The notes beneath the pieces are model-generated. The model did no database searches. It was given only the letters and a program-made list of their open reading frames with translations, and was not told the DNA's origin. Both the position numbers and the translations under genes were made by a program. From a virus, in the IMG/VR virus record IMGVR_UViG_3300043499_000015, positions 1 through 23,516 of that record: 23,516 nt of DNA; one strand, written 5' to 3'. Shown piece after piece: positions 8,347 through 16,433 of the stretch; the stretch's first letter is position 1, and every line of letters starts with the position of its first letter.

Positions 8347-11300
8347 TCAGATGTTTGCCATCAGGCCATTGATGAAAGCTTGGCGCGAAGGACCAGCGGT
8401 CATTGCGGTGCCGTTCGGCAGCATGCGGCTTTGCCAAGTCACGACAGGCGGCGCCACGTAGTAGTTCTGGTCGGTGAGAACCTCGATCGTGAACAGGGGC
8501 CACAAGCCCGGCGCCTCCAGATGAATGTCCTGCTCGGTGCTCACCGAAATGAGGCCGCCGCTCCACATCTGCGTCGTCATGCCCGGAGACGGCAGAACGT
8601 CCAGCCCGCCGCCACCGACCACGCCGTTGAACTTCCAGAAGGCTGGGAAGACGCCAGAGGTCAGGTCAAGCTCGCGCACGCCGACCGTCTTGAGGTCGAT
8701 CCTGAACTGGAGACTGGTCTGACTGCCGTCGCCACCGATCGCGATCCCCCATCCGGGGAAGACCATCACGTAACAAGTCGGCAGAACCCCAGTGTAGGGG
8801 GTCGTGACGTTGACCTTGATTTTCTTGTAGTGCCCATTCGCCACAGAGTTTTGCGCGGCGCCGATGAACGAGGCGTCATACGTGCGCTTGGTGTACTCGT
8901 GCAGGCGCGTGCCGGCTGGCGCGGCAGACAGCTCCAGCACCTCGGCGCAGCCGGTGGTGTTGCTCACCGTGCAGATCGCGGCGTCGTGTGGCCGCAGCCA
9001 CAAGCCGTCTGGCGTGTACGTGCGCGTGGGGAAGTGACCTGACGGCCAGTCGGTGTGGACGCGAATGTCGCCAAGCGGCGCCGCCTCCGTCAGGGCGGTG
9101 ACGGTGAACATCCCCACAGACCCAACGGCGCCGTCGATGAAGAATATTTTTGCCCCGGGGATAGCCCACGTGGCAACGCCCAAGCCCCTGATCGCTGCCG
9201 GCACGGTGATGACGCCGCCCGACATCGTGCTGTCCGGTATGATGCCGGTGCCTGCGCCGCCGTCCATGGACTGGATGAACCGACCGGGCGTCCTGAAGCT
9301 GTCCACAATGCAGTCCGCCATGATCAGCTCGCTCGGCACGCCGTAGGCATTGCCGAACTGCCAGTCGTGAATTCTGCAGCCGTTCTTAAGCTCGAATTTA
9401 TAGGGCGTGCCGATGATCAGATCGATTTCGCTGTTGTCGAAAACAACGTCCTTGATGCTGTCCGCACTCTGGAACGCAACCAGCAGCCATCTGCATCCGG
9501 TCATGGTGAAGCGGTCGACAAGCTTGTCGACCTCCATGGTCCCTTGAGGAGCCGTGCAGTTGTTGAACGCCACCGACAACGCTATGGACGGGAACGGGCC
9601 ATACAGCCCTTTCCAGTGACAGTTGTTGAACGTATGGCGACCCGCCGACACGCCAGTCTGGCCATGGACCGCGATCGTCAGGTCGTTGACCACCTCGGTG
9701 TAGTCGAAGTGCGGATGCTGCGCATACAGCGTAGCCGGTCCGCCCATGCTTTGGTTCTCGCCCGGGCCCGGCGGCACCTCTGGCGAGTAGAGCGGCCACG
9801 TGTCGAGATATCCGTTGGACAGCGGCGCGTCGAACGACACGCGACCATAGTTCGGGCTTCCGGTGTCGCTGTCGATCGCAGTGATCCGGCGATAGTCAAA
9901 CCGCGCGAAGTTGGTCGGGAACCCGTAGTGCTGCAGGTCAAGACCGGACATCATCGCGTAGTCGCCGACGACGAACTTCGACACGTTGGCCGGCGTTTTC
10001 AATTTGACGAACGAGGCGCCGGCAGCAACCGTGTCGGTGTAGCCGGAATGGCCGGAGAACTGATACTGGCAAAACGACAAGAACCGGAACTGGCCAGCAA
10101 GCGTAGAGCCGTGGCCGTTGACGGTGATGCTCTTGACCCCGTCGAAGATCTCGACGTGCGGACAGATCAGATACGTGCCGGTCGGGATCTCCAGCACGAT
10201 GTCCAAGCCCTGATGATCGGCAGTGAAGTTGGCGAACATGGGGGCGCTGTTAGTGCCCCACGACACCAGCACGCCGGGCTCAGCCGACAGTGGCGTGATG
10301 CAATTGTGAGCCAGCATTAGCTGCGTTCCGCCGGCACCCCATCCGGTGATGGTCGAGGTCAACGCACCGCCACCTTGCGGCCCGGCTTCGCCTGCCTGAC
10401 CAACGCAGATTGTTTTTCCGATGTAGTTGGCGGCAACGCCCGGCCAGATCGGAGTCGAGGACGTCAGCACGTTCGTCGAGATACTCAACGTCGCCTGCGC
10501 CCACTGCGCGTCAGGGACGGCGAAGTAGTCCGTGACGATGTTCTTGGCTGTGATGCCGTTCCACGGCAAGTATCCGGCGGGGGCGCCAACGGAGGCCGAA
10601 AGATCGGTCGTCAGCGAACCTATGCCGGTGCCGTCATCCGACACCGTGACGGCCGCAAACAACGGAGCCCCGGTAGAAACAGTCGAAATGTCATACCCAC
10701 CAATGTTCGCGACGGGGTCAGCTGACGCGCTGTTGTTCCAAAGACCGTTATTGAGACGGAAGAATATCCGATCGGTATCCAAGTCGACTGCCGTATCGAT
10801 TACGTCTCCGGCAACCGAATATGAAAGCGCAATATTAGCTAGAACGGTGCCGCCGTTATATAAAACAATGCCGCCGGCATAAGGGGCAATGTAGCCAACG
10901 GACGGAGTGTCGCCGCCGACATACTGCGCGTTAAGGCCGGTCGCGCCGCCACAAATCCCAACGCTCGCGCCAGAGCTGGATAGATTAGTCGTAATTACCG
11001 TCCTGAAAAACCATTTTCCAGCCGTCCGCGACACCACACTGCGCACCGTGGAGTGGCCGGAGCCGGGGGCAGTAAGAGCCACCGTCCTGTTGAAATTGCT
11101 GAGAGAAATGCGTGTAGCCTTGTCGAGCGGGTTCCACGCCCCGACCGGCTCCACCACGTTGACCACGGTGATCGTAAAATTCTTGTTGGGTGCGGGCGGC
11201 GTGACCCCGCTGACGCCGATCGTGATCGCGTGGCTGGACGCTGTCTCATAGTCTAGAGCGCCGGCCACCGTGACGTTGCTGCCGGTGATGGCGAACTTGC

Positions 11301-12147
11301 CGCCTGCGCTGTCCACCAGCGTATAGGTCGGGGTGCCGGTGAATGCGTTCGCGAGCGACAGCGCGCCCACCACCGTGCCGGGGCTGACTTCCTCGTTGAC
11401 GGACGTGCTGGAGAGCAGGATCACGGGCTCAAGCACGTCCACAACTGTGATGGCGAACGTCTTGTTCGGCGCTGCCGGCGTTATCCCGGAGACGCCAACC
11501 GTGATGTTGAACGTCGGTGTGGTTTCATAGTCGATGACGCCGCCCACGTTGAGCAGGGCGCCCGAGAGCGCCACCTTGCCTCCGGCGTCGTCCACCAGCG
11601 TGTAGACCGGCGTGCCGGTGTAGGTGTTGGCGAGCGACATCGTGCCGATGTTGACGCCGACGGTCGTGGCCTCGTTCACCGTCGATCCGGTGAGCACAAT
11701 CACTGGCTCCAGCACGTCGATCACGAGGATGGTGATCACGCGACTGGCCGTAGCCGGCGTCGTCCCGGAGACGGCCACGGTCACGTTGTGATAAGTCGCC
11801 GTCTCGTAGTCGAGTAGAGCGTTGGTGCGCAGGAAAGAACCGCTGATATTGAACTTACCGCCAGCGTCATCGCTCAACGTGAACACCGGCGTGCCGGTGA
11901 ACGCTCCGGTCACCGATAGCAGGCCCACCGTTGTATTGACCGCGGCCGTCTCCAGCACCGACGCCGCGGTGATGCCGATGACAGGTCCGAAGGCAAAGCC
12001 AGTCACCGCCAGCCCGCCGCCGGCAGGGGCCTCCGTGACGGCGACCCCGTATCCGGGAGGGGCCTCCGTGCATGGAAGCCCGTACCCGCTGGCGGAAATC
12101 GTCACGGGCAAGCCGCCTGCCGCAACCTTGTTAATCGGCATGCCCAT
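8347..12147 (-). CDS. Large tail fibre/spike with cadherin-like repeats, SPRY-like and beta-helix domains
   Basis: This 1266-aa protein is probably the main host-binding fibre or spike. Residues 11-53 hold four 10-11-residue Gly/Tyr units (such as GYGLPCTEAPP and GYGVAVTEAPA). Residues 57-335 are three 93-residue repeats of cadherin-like type, each with TGTPxxTL, DxAGGK, DYET and ending (L/V)EPV. Residues about 340-530 resemble an SPRY or concanavalin-like domain (GKWFFRTVI, GYIAPYAGGIVLYNGG, IFFRLNNGLWNN, YLPWNG). From about 600 to 1000 is a beta-helix-like region (IVLEIPTGTYLICPHVEI, FNNCHWKG, VFDNSEIDLI, IMADCIVDSF), followed by a beta-rich C-terminus (1050-1266). Adhesion repeats up front and a beta-helix behind suggest a virion-anchored stalk with a receptor-binding or depolymerase region. 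GGAG lies 9 bases before the start; Met3 is an alternative start. Confidence 0.82.
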   Translation of the reverse strand: MGMPINKVAAGGLPVTISASGYGLPCTEAPPGYGVAVTEAPAGGGLAVTGFAFGPVIGITAASVLETAAVNTTVGLLSVTGAFTGTPVFTLSDDAGGKFNISGSFLRTNALLDYETATYHNVTVAVSGTTPATASRVITILVIDVLEPVIVLTGSTVNEATTVGVNIGTMSLANTYTGTPVYTLVDDAGGKVALSGALLNVGGVIDYETTPTFNITVGVSGITPAAPNKTFAITVVDVLEPVILLSSTSVNEEVSPGTVVGALSLANAFTGTPTYTLVDSAGGKFAITGSNVTVAGALDYETASSHAITIGVSGVTPPAPNKNFTITVVNVVEPVGAWNPLDKATRISLSNFNRTVALTAPGSGHSTVRSVVSRTAGKWFFRTVITTNLSSSGASVGICGGATGLNAQYVGGDTPSVGYIAPYAGGIVLYNGGTVLANIALSYSVAGDVIDTAVDLDTDRIFFRLNNGLWNNSASADPVANIGGYDISTVSTGAPLFAAVTVSDDGTGIGSLTTDLSASVGAPAGYLPWNGITAKNIVTDYFAVPDAQWAQATLSISTNVLTSSTPIWPGVAANYIGKTICVGQAGEAGPQGGGALTSTITGWGAGGTQLMLAHNCITPLSAEPGVLVSWGTNSAPMFANFTADHQGLDIVLEIPTGTYLICPHVEIFDGVKSITVNGHGSTLAGQFRFLSFCQYQFSGHSGYTDTVAAGASFVKLKTPANVSKFVVGDYAMMSGLDLQHYGFPTNFARFDYRRITAIDSDTGSPNYGRVSFDAPLSNGYLDTWPLYSPEVPPGPGENQSMGGPATLYAQHPHFDYTEVVNDLTIAVHGQTGVSAGRHTFNNCHWKGLYGPFPSIALSVAFNNCTAPQGTMEVDKLVDRFTMTGCRWLLVAFQSADSIKDVVFDNSEIDLIIGTPYKFELKNGCRIHDWQFGNAYGVPSELIMADCIVDSFRTPGRFIQSMDGGAGTGIIPDSTMSGGVITVPAAIRGLGVATWAIPGAKIFFIDGAVGSVGMFTVTALTEAAPLGDIRVHTDWPSGHFPTRTYTPDGLWLRPHDAAICTVSNTTGCAEVLELSAAPAGTRLHEYTKRTYDASFIGAAQNSVANGHYKKIKVNVTTPYTGVLPTCYVMVFPGWGIAIGGDGSQTSLQFRIDLKTVGVRELDLTSGVFPAFWKFNGVVGGGGLDVLPSPGMTTQMWSGGLISVSTEQDIHLEAPGLWPLFTIEVLTDQNYYVAPPVVTWQSRMLPNGTAMTAGPSRQAFINGLMANI
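11143..11979 (-). repeat. Three tandem 279-bp (93-codon) repeats in the fibre gene
   Basis: The fibre gene carries three in-frame tandem units of 93 codons each (11979-11701, 11700-11422 and 11421-11143). The DYET motif falls at residues 113, 206 and 299 and the closing (L/V)EPV at 146, 239 and 332, so the period is exact. Long stretches are nearly identical, for example the codons for AFTGTP, YTLVDDAGGK and NKTFAITVV. Such arrays can expand or contract by recombination and would change fibre length. Confidence 0.85.
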
Positions 12148-12152
12148 GACGT

Positions 12153-12653
12153 TCAGCTCCCGTAGCTGGGATGGCTAGCGTTCGGCGTCTCGCTGTAGGC
12201 CGGCGCTACCACGCCGCGCTGGCTCAAGCGCCCGTGCGCCGCGTCGACCTTGGACGTCAACCCGGAGAACTCCGCCTTGCCGGCCAGCTCGGCCGCAGGC
12301 GTCGTCACCGGCAGTGTCGGGATCCGGACGGCGGACTGCGCCACCGCGCCGTTGAGCGGATCGGCGAACGCGATGATGCCAGTAGGCGTGACGTCAGCCG
12401 CAGGAGCCGCAGCCGGCGTGAGCCCGGTCTGCGTGGGCGGTGTGCCCTGATAGACCACCGGCACGTTGGTCGGCGGCGTCGGGTTGGCCTGCAGGATGGT
12501 GGTGGTGCGCAGCAGGTTGCTCGCGGGAACGGCCTGCGGGTCGATGACCTCGTCCTGATCCTCCTCGACCTCCTCCAGCCACTGCTCCTCGATCTCGTCC
12601 GGGTCGTCGTAGTTGCTCTTGGCTTTCGCCTTCGCCTTCGCCTTCTTGACCAT
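12153..12653 (-). CDS. Small fibre-associated protein, paralog of the adjacent 230-aa protein
   Basis: This 166-aa protein has a Lys/Ala repeat (VKKAKAKAKAK) and an acidic segment (DPDEIEEQWLEEVEEDQDE) up to residue 38, then a block (41-163) that matches the neighbouring 230-aa protein: AVPASNLLR, ANPTPP, YQGTPPT, ADPLNGA and a closing NASHPSY. Over the first 34 residues of the block 23 are identical without gaps. The KAKAKAK run comes from a 6-bp tandem repeat at 12625-12642. AGGAGG lies 6 bases before the start. Position between the paralog and the fibre suggests an adaptor or decoration protein of the adsorption apparatus; the function is unknown. Confidence 0.7.
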   Translation of the reverse strand: MVKKAKAKAKAKSNYDDPDEIEEQWLEEVEEDQDEVIDPQAVPASNLLRTTTILQANPTPPTNVPVVYQGTPPTQTGLTPAAAPAADVTPTGIIAFADPLNGAVAQSAVRIPTLPVTTPAAELAGKAEFSGLTSKVDAAHGRLSQRGVVAPAYSETPNASHPSYGS

Positions 12654-12669
12654 GCTGGCCTCCTCTGGG

Positions 12670-13362
12670 TTAGAGCTTGCGCATTACCCTGAAATTATCG
12701 AGCAGACAGGCGCTCAGGTTCGTGGCGAGCAAGCCAACTGTCTGCGCGCTTGCTGTCGTCGTCATGATCCCGCCGAAGTGCCCCGCAACGTTAGACTGCG
12801 GCACGGGGAAGGTCGTCCCGCCAATGATGACGGAGACAACGCCGACGCCATCGGTCGTAACGACATCGAAAGCATAGACGTAGTCGCCCGCCGTGATGGC
12901 TGCTGCAGCCGGGCGGATGACTTGGCCGGCGCCGGATCCGCTCATGTTGACGTTGCCGCGGTTGATGTTGGCCCCGCCGGTCAGTGTCCACCCCGTGCCG
13001 TTCAAGAAGTCGCCATTAGTCACCAGATCGGCGCCCGTCGTGAGGTAGCTCGGGTGCATGCCGTTCGGGCTCTCGACATAGGCGCCGCTGACGCTGTGAC
13101 CCGTGACGCGACCGTCCGGGGTCGATGTCGTCACTTCCGTGCCGTCGGACTCGGACCGGCCAGACAATTCCGGAGCCGCGGCGCCATTCAGCGGATTGGC
13201 AAACAGCGCCGGGTCTTGCAAGGTCGACGTCTGCACCGTCCCGCCAAGCGCATACGGCGTCGGCGGCGTGCCTTGGTAAAGCGCCGCAACGTTGCTGGGC
13301 GGCGTTGGATTGGCCGTCGTCACGGTGCGAACGCGATCGAGGTTGTTTGCTGGTACGGCCAT
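12670..13362 (-). CDS. Small fibre-associated protein with C-terminal jelly-roll-like domain
   Basis: This 230-aa protein begins with the block shared with the 166-aa neighbour (VPANNLDR, ANPTPP, YQGTPPT, ANPLNGA, NGMHPSY at residues 3-106). Residues 111-230 form an extra beta-rich domain opening with LVTNGDFLNGTGWTLTGG, a pattern known from carbohydrate-binding (galactose-binding-like) jelly-roll modules, and ending LLDNFRVMRKL. I chose the ATG at 13362 rather than the longer frame up to 13461, because it forms a TGATG junction with the upstream stop, has GAGG 7 bases before it, and the extra residues are shadow sequence. A sugar-binding role in adsorption is inference. Confidence 0.75.
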   Translation of the reverse strand: MAVPANNLDRVRTVTTANPTPPSNVAALYQGTPPTPYALGGTVQTSTLQDPALFANPLNGAAAPELSGRSESDGTEVTTSTPDGRVTGHSVSGAYVESPNGMHPSYLTTGADLVTNGDFLNGTGWTLTGGANINRGNVNMSGSGAGQVIRPAAAAITAGDYVYAFDVVTTDGVGVVSVIIGGTTFPVPQSNVAGHFGGIMTTTASAQTVGLLATNLSACLLDNFRVMRKL

Positions 13363-16300
13363 CAGTATGCCTCGTATCTGCTGGGGTCGACGAGGGAGCC
13401 CATGCCGCCGGCACCAGCTGTGCCTGCCACCGCGAGCCCGCCCGGATGCTTGCGCATCCATTCCTGCAGCCGGTCCTTCATCTCGTTGGTCACCGGCTCT
13501 GTCTTGGTGGCATGCGTCCCGCCGCCGGGGAAGTAAAGATGCGGTGCGGCCTCGTAATACTGCGGCTTCTTCAACGTCGCCATGCGACTGGCGTGCATGG
13601 TCGGGGCGATGATCTGGTGCGGGACCTGCATGCCGAGTGTGGCGACGTCGGTGCCGCCGACCGCAGTGTCGTAGGCCGGATGGTGCGACTTGACCGTGCC
13701 GATCGACGGGTCGACGCGCGACATGGTCAGGCCGGCGGAGCCGGGTGGCGCCGTGATCATGCGCGGATCCGTGTTCCAGACGCGCAGCTCACCGATGTTG
13801 GGGAAGCCGAGGTCGCGCGCGGTCTTGGTGTCCATGGCCTTGACCAGCTTGGCGCGCTGCGGCTGCGGCGAAGCCTCGATCCACGCCCTGAGCGCAACCT
13901 CGTCCTTCAATCCGGTTTCCGGGAACGGCAGCTTGGAATTGGCGGCCGTGTTCCAGTCGGAATGCATCACCTTGACGAGGTGCTCGTTCGCCGTGGTCGA
14001 GACGCCCTTGCTCTTGGCCGCCTGCAGGGCCGTGTCGACCATCTGCATCGAGCTGTCGAGGTACTGCTTGCCGCCGGTCATGTAGGTCAGCCATGGCACC
14101 TTCCCGCGGCTTTCGACGTCCCGCGCGATGTTGAGGATCTCGCCCATCGGACCCTTCATGCTGGCCCACACCGGGCTGGCGCCCGGATGGCCCTCGATCG
14201 GCTTGCCCAGCATGTTGCTGGCGTAGCCCGGGCCGCCGTGGCGCCCGACCGGCTCTTCGAAGGGCAAATTCTTACTGCCGTGCAGCTTGCCGCCGGCCCC
14301 GGTGGCGTCACCGGCGCCGAAGATCAGCTCGGCGTTGGCGAGGTCTTTTTCGATATCGATGGTGCGCGGGTTGATGATCTTGGAGCCCTTGATGATCGGG
14401 CTGTCCATAGTGCTGATCGGCGTGCCGCCGACGTTGGAGAACGGATGCGTCGTGGTGTTCAGCTTGGGCTCGCGCTCCACGCCGCGCCACGCCTCGTCTG
14501 CGGCCTTGCCGCGCAACAGAGGAGCGGACATCTGAACTTCGGGATCGACCTTCGGCTTGACCGGGTGCCATTGATTATCGGCGCCCAAATACTCCAGCTT
14601 TTCGGCCAGCACCGGCTTGGTAGAATACAGATCACCCGTGCCCTTTTCGGCCATGGTCGAGTGCGCGTCACGCTTCATGCGCAACAACACAGGGGTGCCT
14701 TCTTCCGGCGCGAACTGCCACGTGTTGTCTGCGGTCGAGGTGAAATAGTTGCGCTTTTCCGCTCCACCGTCAGGCCAGACCCGCTGATCGGTGAACTCGT
14801 GCGGCTTGTGCGTTCTCAGCTTGCCACCTTCGGCAATGTCCCAAACGTTCTCGCGACTAGTGGCGTGATAGACATAGTTGGGATCGGACGGCTCAGGCCC
14901 GCGCACCTTCTTGAATTCAGGCAATGATGTCTGCGCCTGCGACGGTCCGGACAGCTTGTTGAACTCGACCGTCTGCTTGTGCATCGGCACGTTCATTTGA
15001 GTGCCGGGGTAGACTGCTGCGGCTTGCTGCGGCGTGTAGTCCGTGCGCTCCATCACGACATTGGCGGGGTTCTCGCCAGCCGAACGATTGTAGTTCTCTT
15101 GCCCCGCTTGGCGCATCGACTGCTTTTCATATTCAATCTGGCTCTTCTGGGCAGACTGTTGATATTTCATGTAATCTTCGGGGGTCTTGTTAACTCCCTT
15201 CGCGGCATAGATGTCCTTGTATTGCTGCCAGTTCAGCACTGCCGGCCCGGTTGCGTTTATCTTCTTGTAGATCTCATAGCCCGGCTCGCCCGGCCGAAAG
15301 GTCACGTTCGGACTGGTCCCGCGCGGAAAACCCTCGATTTGCTGGATGCCGTGCTGGATCTCGTGCAGCAGCGTTTTGAACGTGTCGCCGCGCGCCGTCT
15401 CTTCCTCCGCGCGATAGGCGATCCCCGCCGGGTTGTTCGGGCCGCGCGGCGTGTAGGACCCCTGCGCCCACATCGTCATGTCTTTCGACACCGGCATCTG
15501 GCGCAGCTCGGGGTAGGCCTTGAACAGCTCGGGGTGGTTGATCACGTCAGGCAAAAAGAGCTTCTCTCCCTGAGACAGCTTGAGCTGCGTCTTGAAGCTG
15601 TTGCCAATGTAGCTGGCGTTCAGGTCCGAGATCTCGTTCATCCACTTGCCGTCAGCACCACGCATCCAGCCCGTCTCGCGCCAGACCCGGTTCGGCGGCA
15701 GGCCGTTGCCCTCCATGGCCTCAGCCAGCTGGCGCTTGGGCAGGTCGGCTGACTTGGACAAGCTGCCGCCGAAGATGCCGGCGGAAGCTCCCGGGCGCGC
15801 TGCGGCGAAGGTCGTGCCGATGCCGGCGAGGTTGGCCGTCAGGCCTATGCTCTTCCGCGCCTCCTGCTGGCGGGCCTCGTCCACCTGCTGCGGCGTGGCG
15901 CCGGGGTCGCTGATGACGCGGCCGGCCTCGACGGCGCCGCCCACGTAGTCGTTCAGTTCGTTCACGCCCCAGTTCAGCCCGCGCACCGGCGCTGGCTGGT
16001 TCTCCATAGTGGGGGTGGGGGATCCATACCCGCCCCGCCACATCTGGCGCGGACCGGCCGTCGCATCGCGGGGCGCTGCTGGCGCTGTAGATGCTGTAGA
16101 TGCCGTAGATGCTGTAGATGCTGCCGGCGCCGTGAACCAGTCCCTGACGCCCTTCACCAGCCCGCCAAGTGCGCCGCTGCCGCCCTGCTGGTCGACGTAG
16201 GGCAGGCCGAGACGCTCGCCGTAGGTCGGCTGTCGGGCCTCACTCTGGTCTGGCTCAAACAGCCGGCTGGAAGGCCTTCCTTCTGCGCCAGTCGGCGATC

Positions 16301-16433
16301 CCCACCCGACATCCGTGATCGGCGGCGCCTCTACGCCGCGCGGCCGCACCGTCAGCCGTAGCGGCTCAGGCGGCAGCATGCCGGGTTCGTTGCCGAGGAT
16401 GGGGTCGACCAGCTCGTCGCGCGGGTCAGCCAT
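13362..16433 (-). CDS. Large polyvalent-type protein with HEIQH metallopeptidase motif and ART-like segment
   Basis: This 1023-aa protein resembles the large polyvalent proteins that phages carry in the virion and eject. The N-terminus (1-240) is Pro/Ala-rich with an AST repeat at 106-117. Residues 248-270 (NRVWRETGWMRGADGKWMNE) open a domain that continues to TFKTLLHEIQHGIQQIEGFP, with HEIQH at 357-361 matching the HExxH zinc-peptidase motif. Residues 520-590 (YVYHATSRENVWDIAEGGKL, then RNYFTSTADN and VLLRMKRD) resemble an ADP-ribosyltransferase-like fold. A later region (AGDATGAGGKL, GGPGYASNMLGK, VWASMKGP) recalls another polyvalent-associated domain. The C-terminal sequence MGSLVDPSRYEAY is echoed at the end of the lysozyme. 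It starts inside the lysozyme gene (8-base overlap). Activities are inferred from motifs only. Confidence 0.75.
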   Translation of the reverse strand: MADPRDELVDPILGNEPGMLPPEPLRLTVRPRGVEAPPITDVGWGSPTGAEGRPSSRLFEPDQSEARQPTYGERLGLPYVDQQGGSGALGGLVKGVRDWFTAPAASTASTASTASTAPAAPRDATAGPRQMWRGGYGSPTPTMENQPAPVRGLNWGVNELNDYVGGAVEAGRVISDPGATPQQVDEARQQEARKSIGLTANLAGIGTTFAAARPGASAGIFGGSLSKSADLPKRQLAEAMEGNGLPPNRVWRETGWMRGADGKWMNEISDLNASYIGNSFKTQLKLSQGEKLFLPDVINHPELFKAYPELRQMPVSKDMTMWAQGSYTPRGPNNPAGIAYRAEEETARGDTFKTLLHEIQHGIQQIEGFPRGTSPNVTFRPGEPGYEIYKKINATGPAVLNWQQYKDIYAAKGVNKTPEDYMKYQQSAQKSQIEYEKQSMRQAGQENYNRSAGENPANVVMERTDYTPQQAAAVYPGTQMNVPMHKQTVEFNKLSGPSQAQTSLPEFKKVRGPEPSDPNYVYHATSRENVWDIAEGGKLRTHKPHEFTDQRVWPDGGAEKRNYFTSTADNTWQFAPEEGTPVLLRMKRDAHSTMAEKGTGDLYSTKPVLAEKLEYLGADNQWHPVKPKVDPEVQMSAPLLRGKAADEAWRGVEREPKLNTTTHPFSNVGGTPISTMDSPIIKGSKIINPRTIDIEKDLANAELIFGAGDATGAGGKLHGSKNLPFEEPVGRHGGPGYASNMLGKPIEGHPGASPVWASMKGPMGEILNIARDVESRGKVPWLTYMTGGKQYLDSSMQMVDTALQAAKSKGVSTTANEHLVKVMHSDWNTAANSKLPFPETGLKDEVALRAWIEASPQPQRAKLVKAMDTKTARDLGFPNIGELRVWNTDPRMITAPPGSAGLTMSRVDPSIGTVKSHHPAYDTAVGGTDVATLGMQVPHQIIAPTMHASRMATLKKPQYYEAAPHLYFPGGGTHATKTEPVTNEMKDRLQEWMRKHPGGLAVAGTAGAGGMGSLVDPSRYEAY
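16084..16119 (-). repeat. Four 9-bp tandem units in the polyvalent gene
   Basis: Four adjacent copies of GCTGTAGAT (plus strand, third copy GCCGTAGAT) encode the Ala-Ser-Thr repeats at residues 106-117 of the polyvalent protein. The unit keeps the reading frame, so slippage would lengthen or shorten a flexible linker without breaking the gene. Confidence 0.9.

Noticed and set aside
9055-10320. Plus-strand open frame of 421 codons
   Set aside because: It is antisense to the beta-helix region of the fibre and is Arg/Val/Asp/His-rich without domains.
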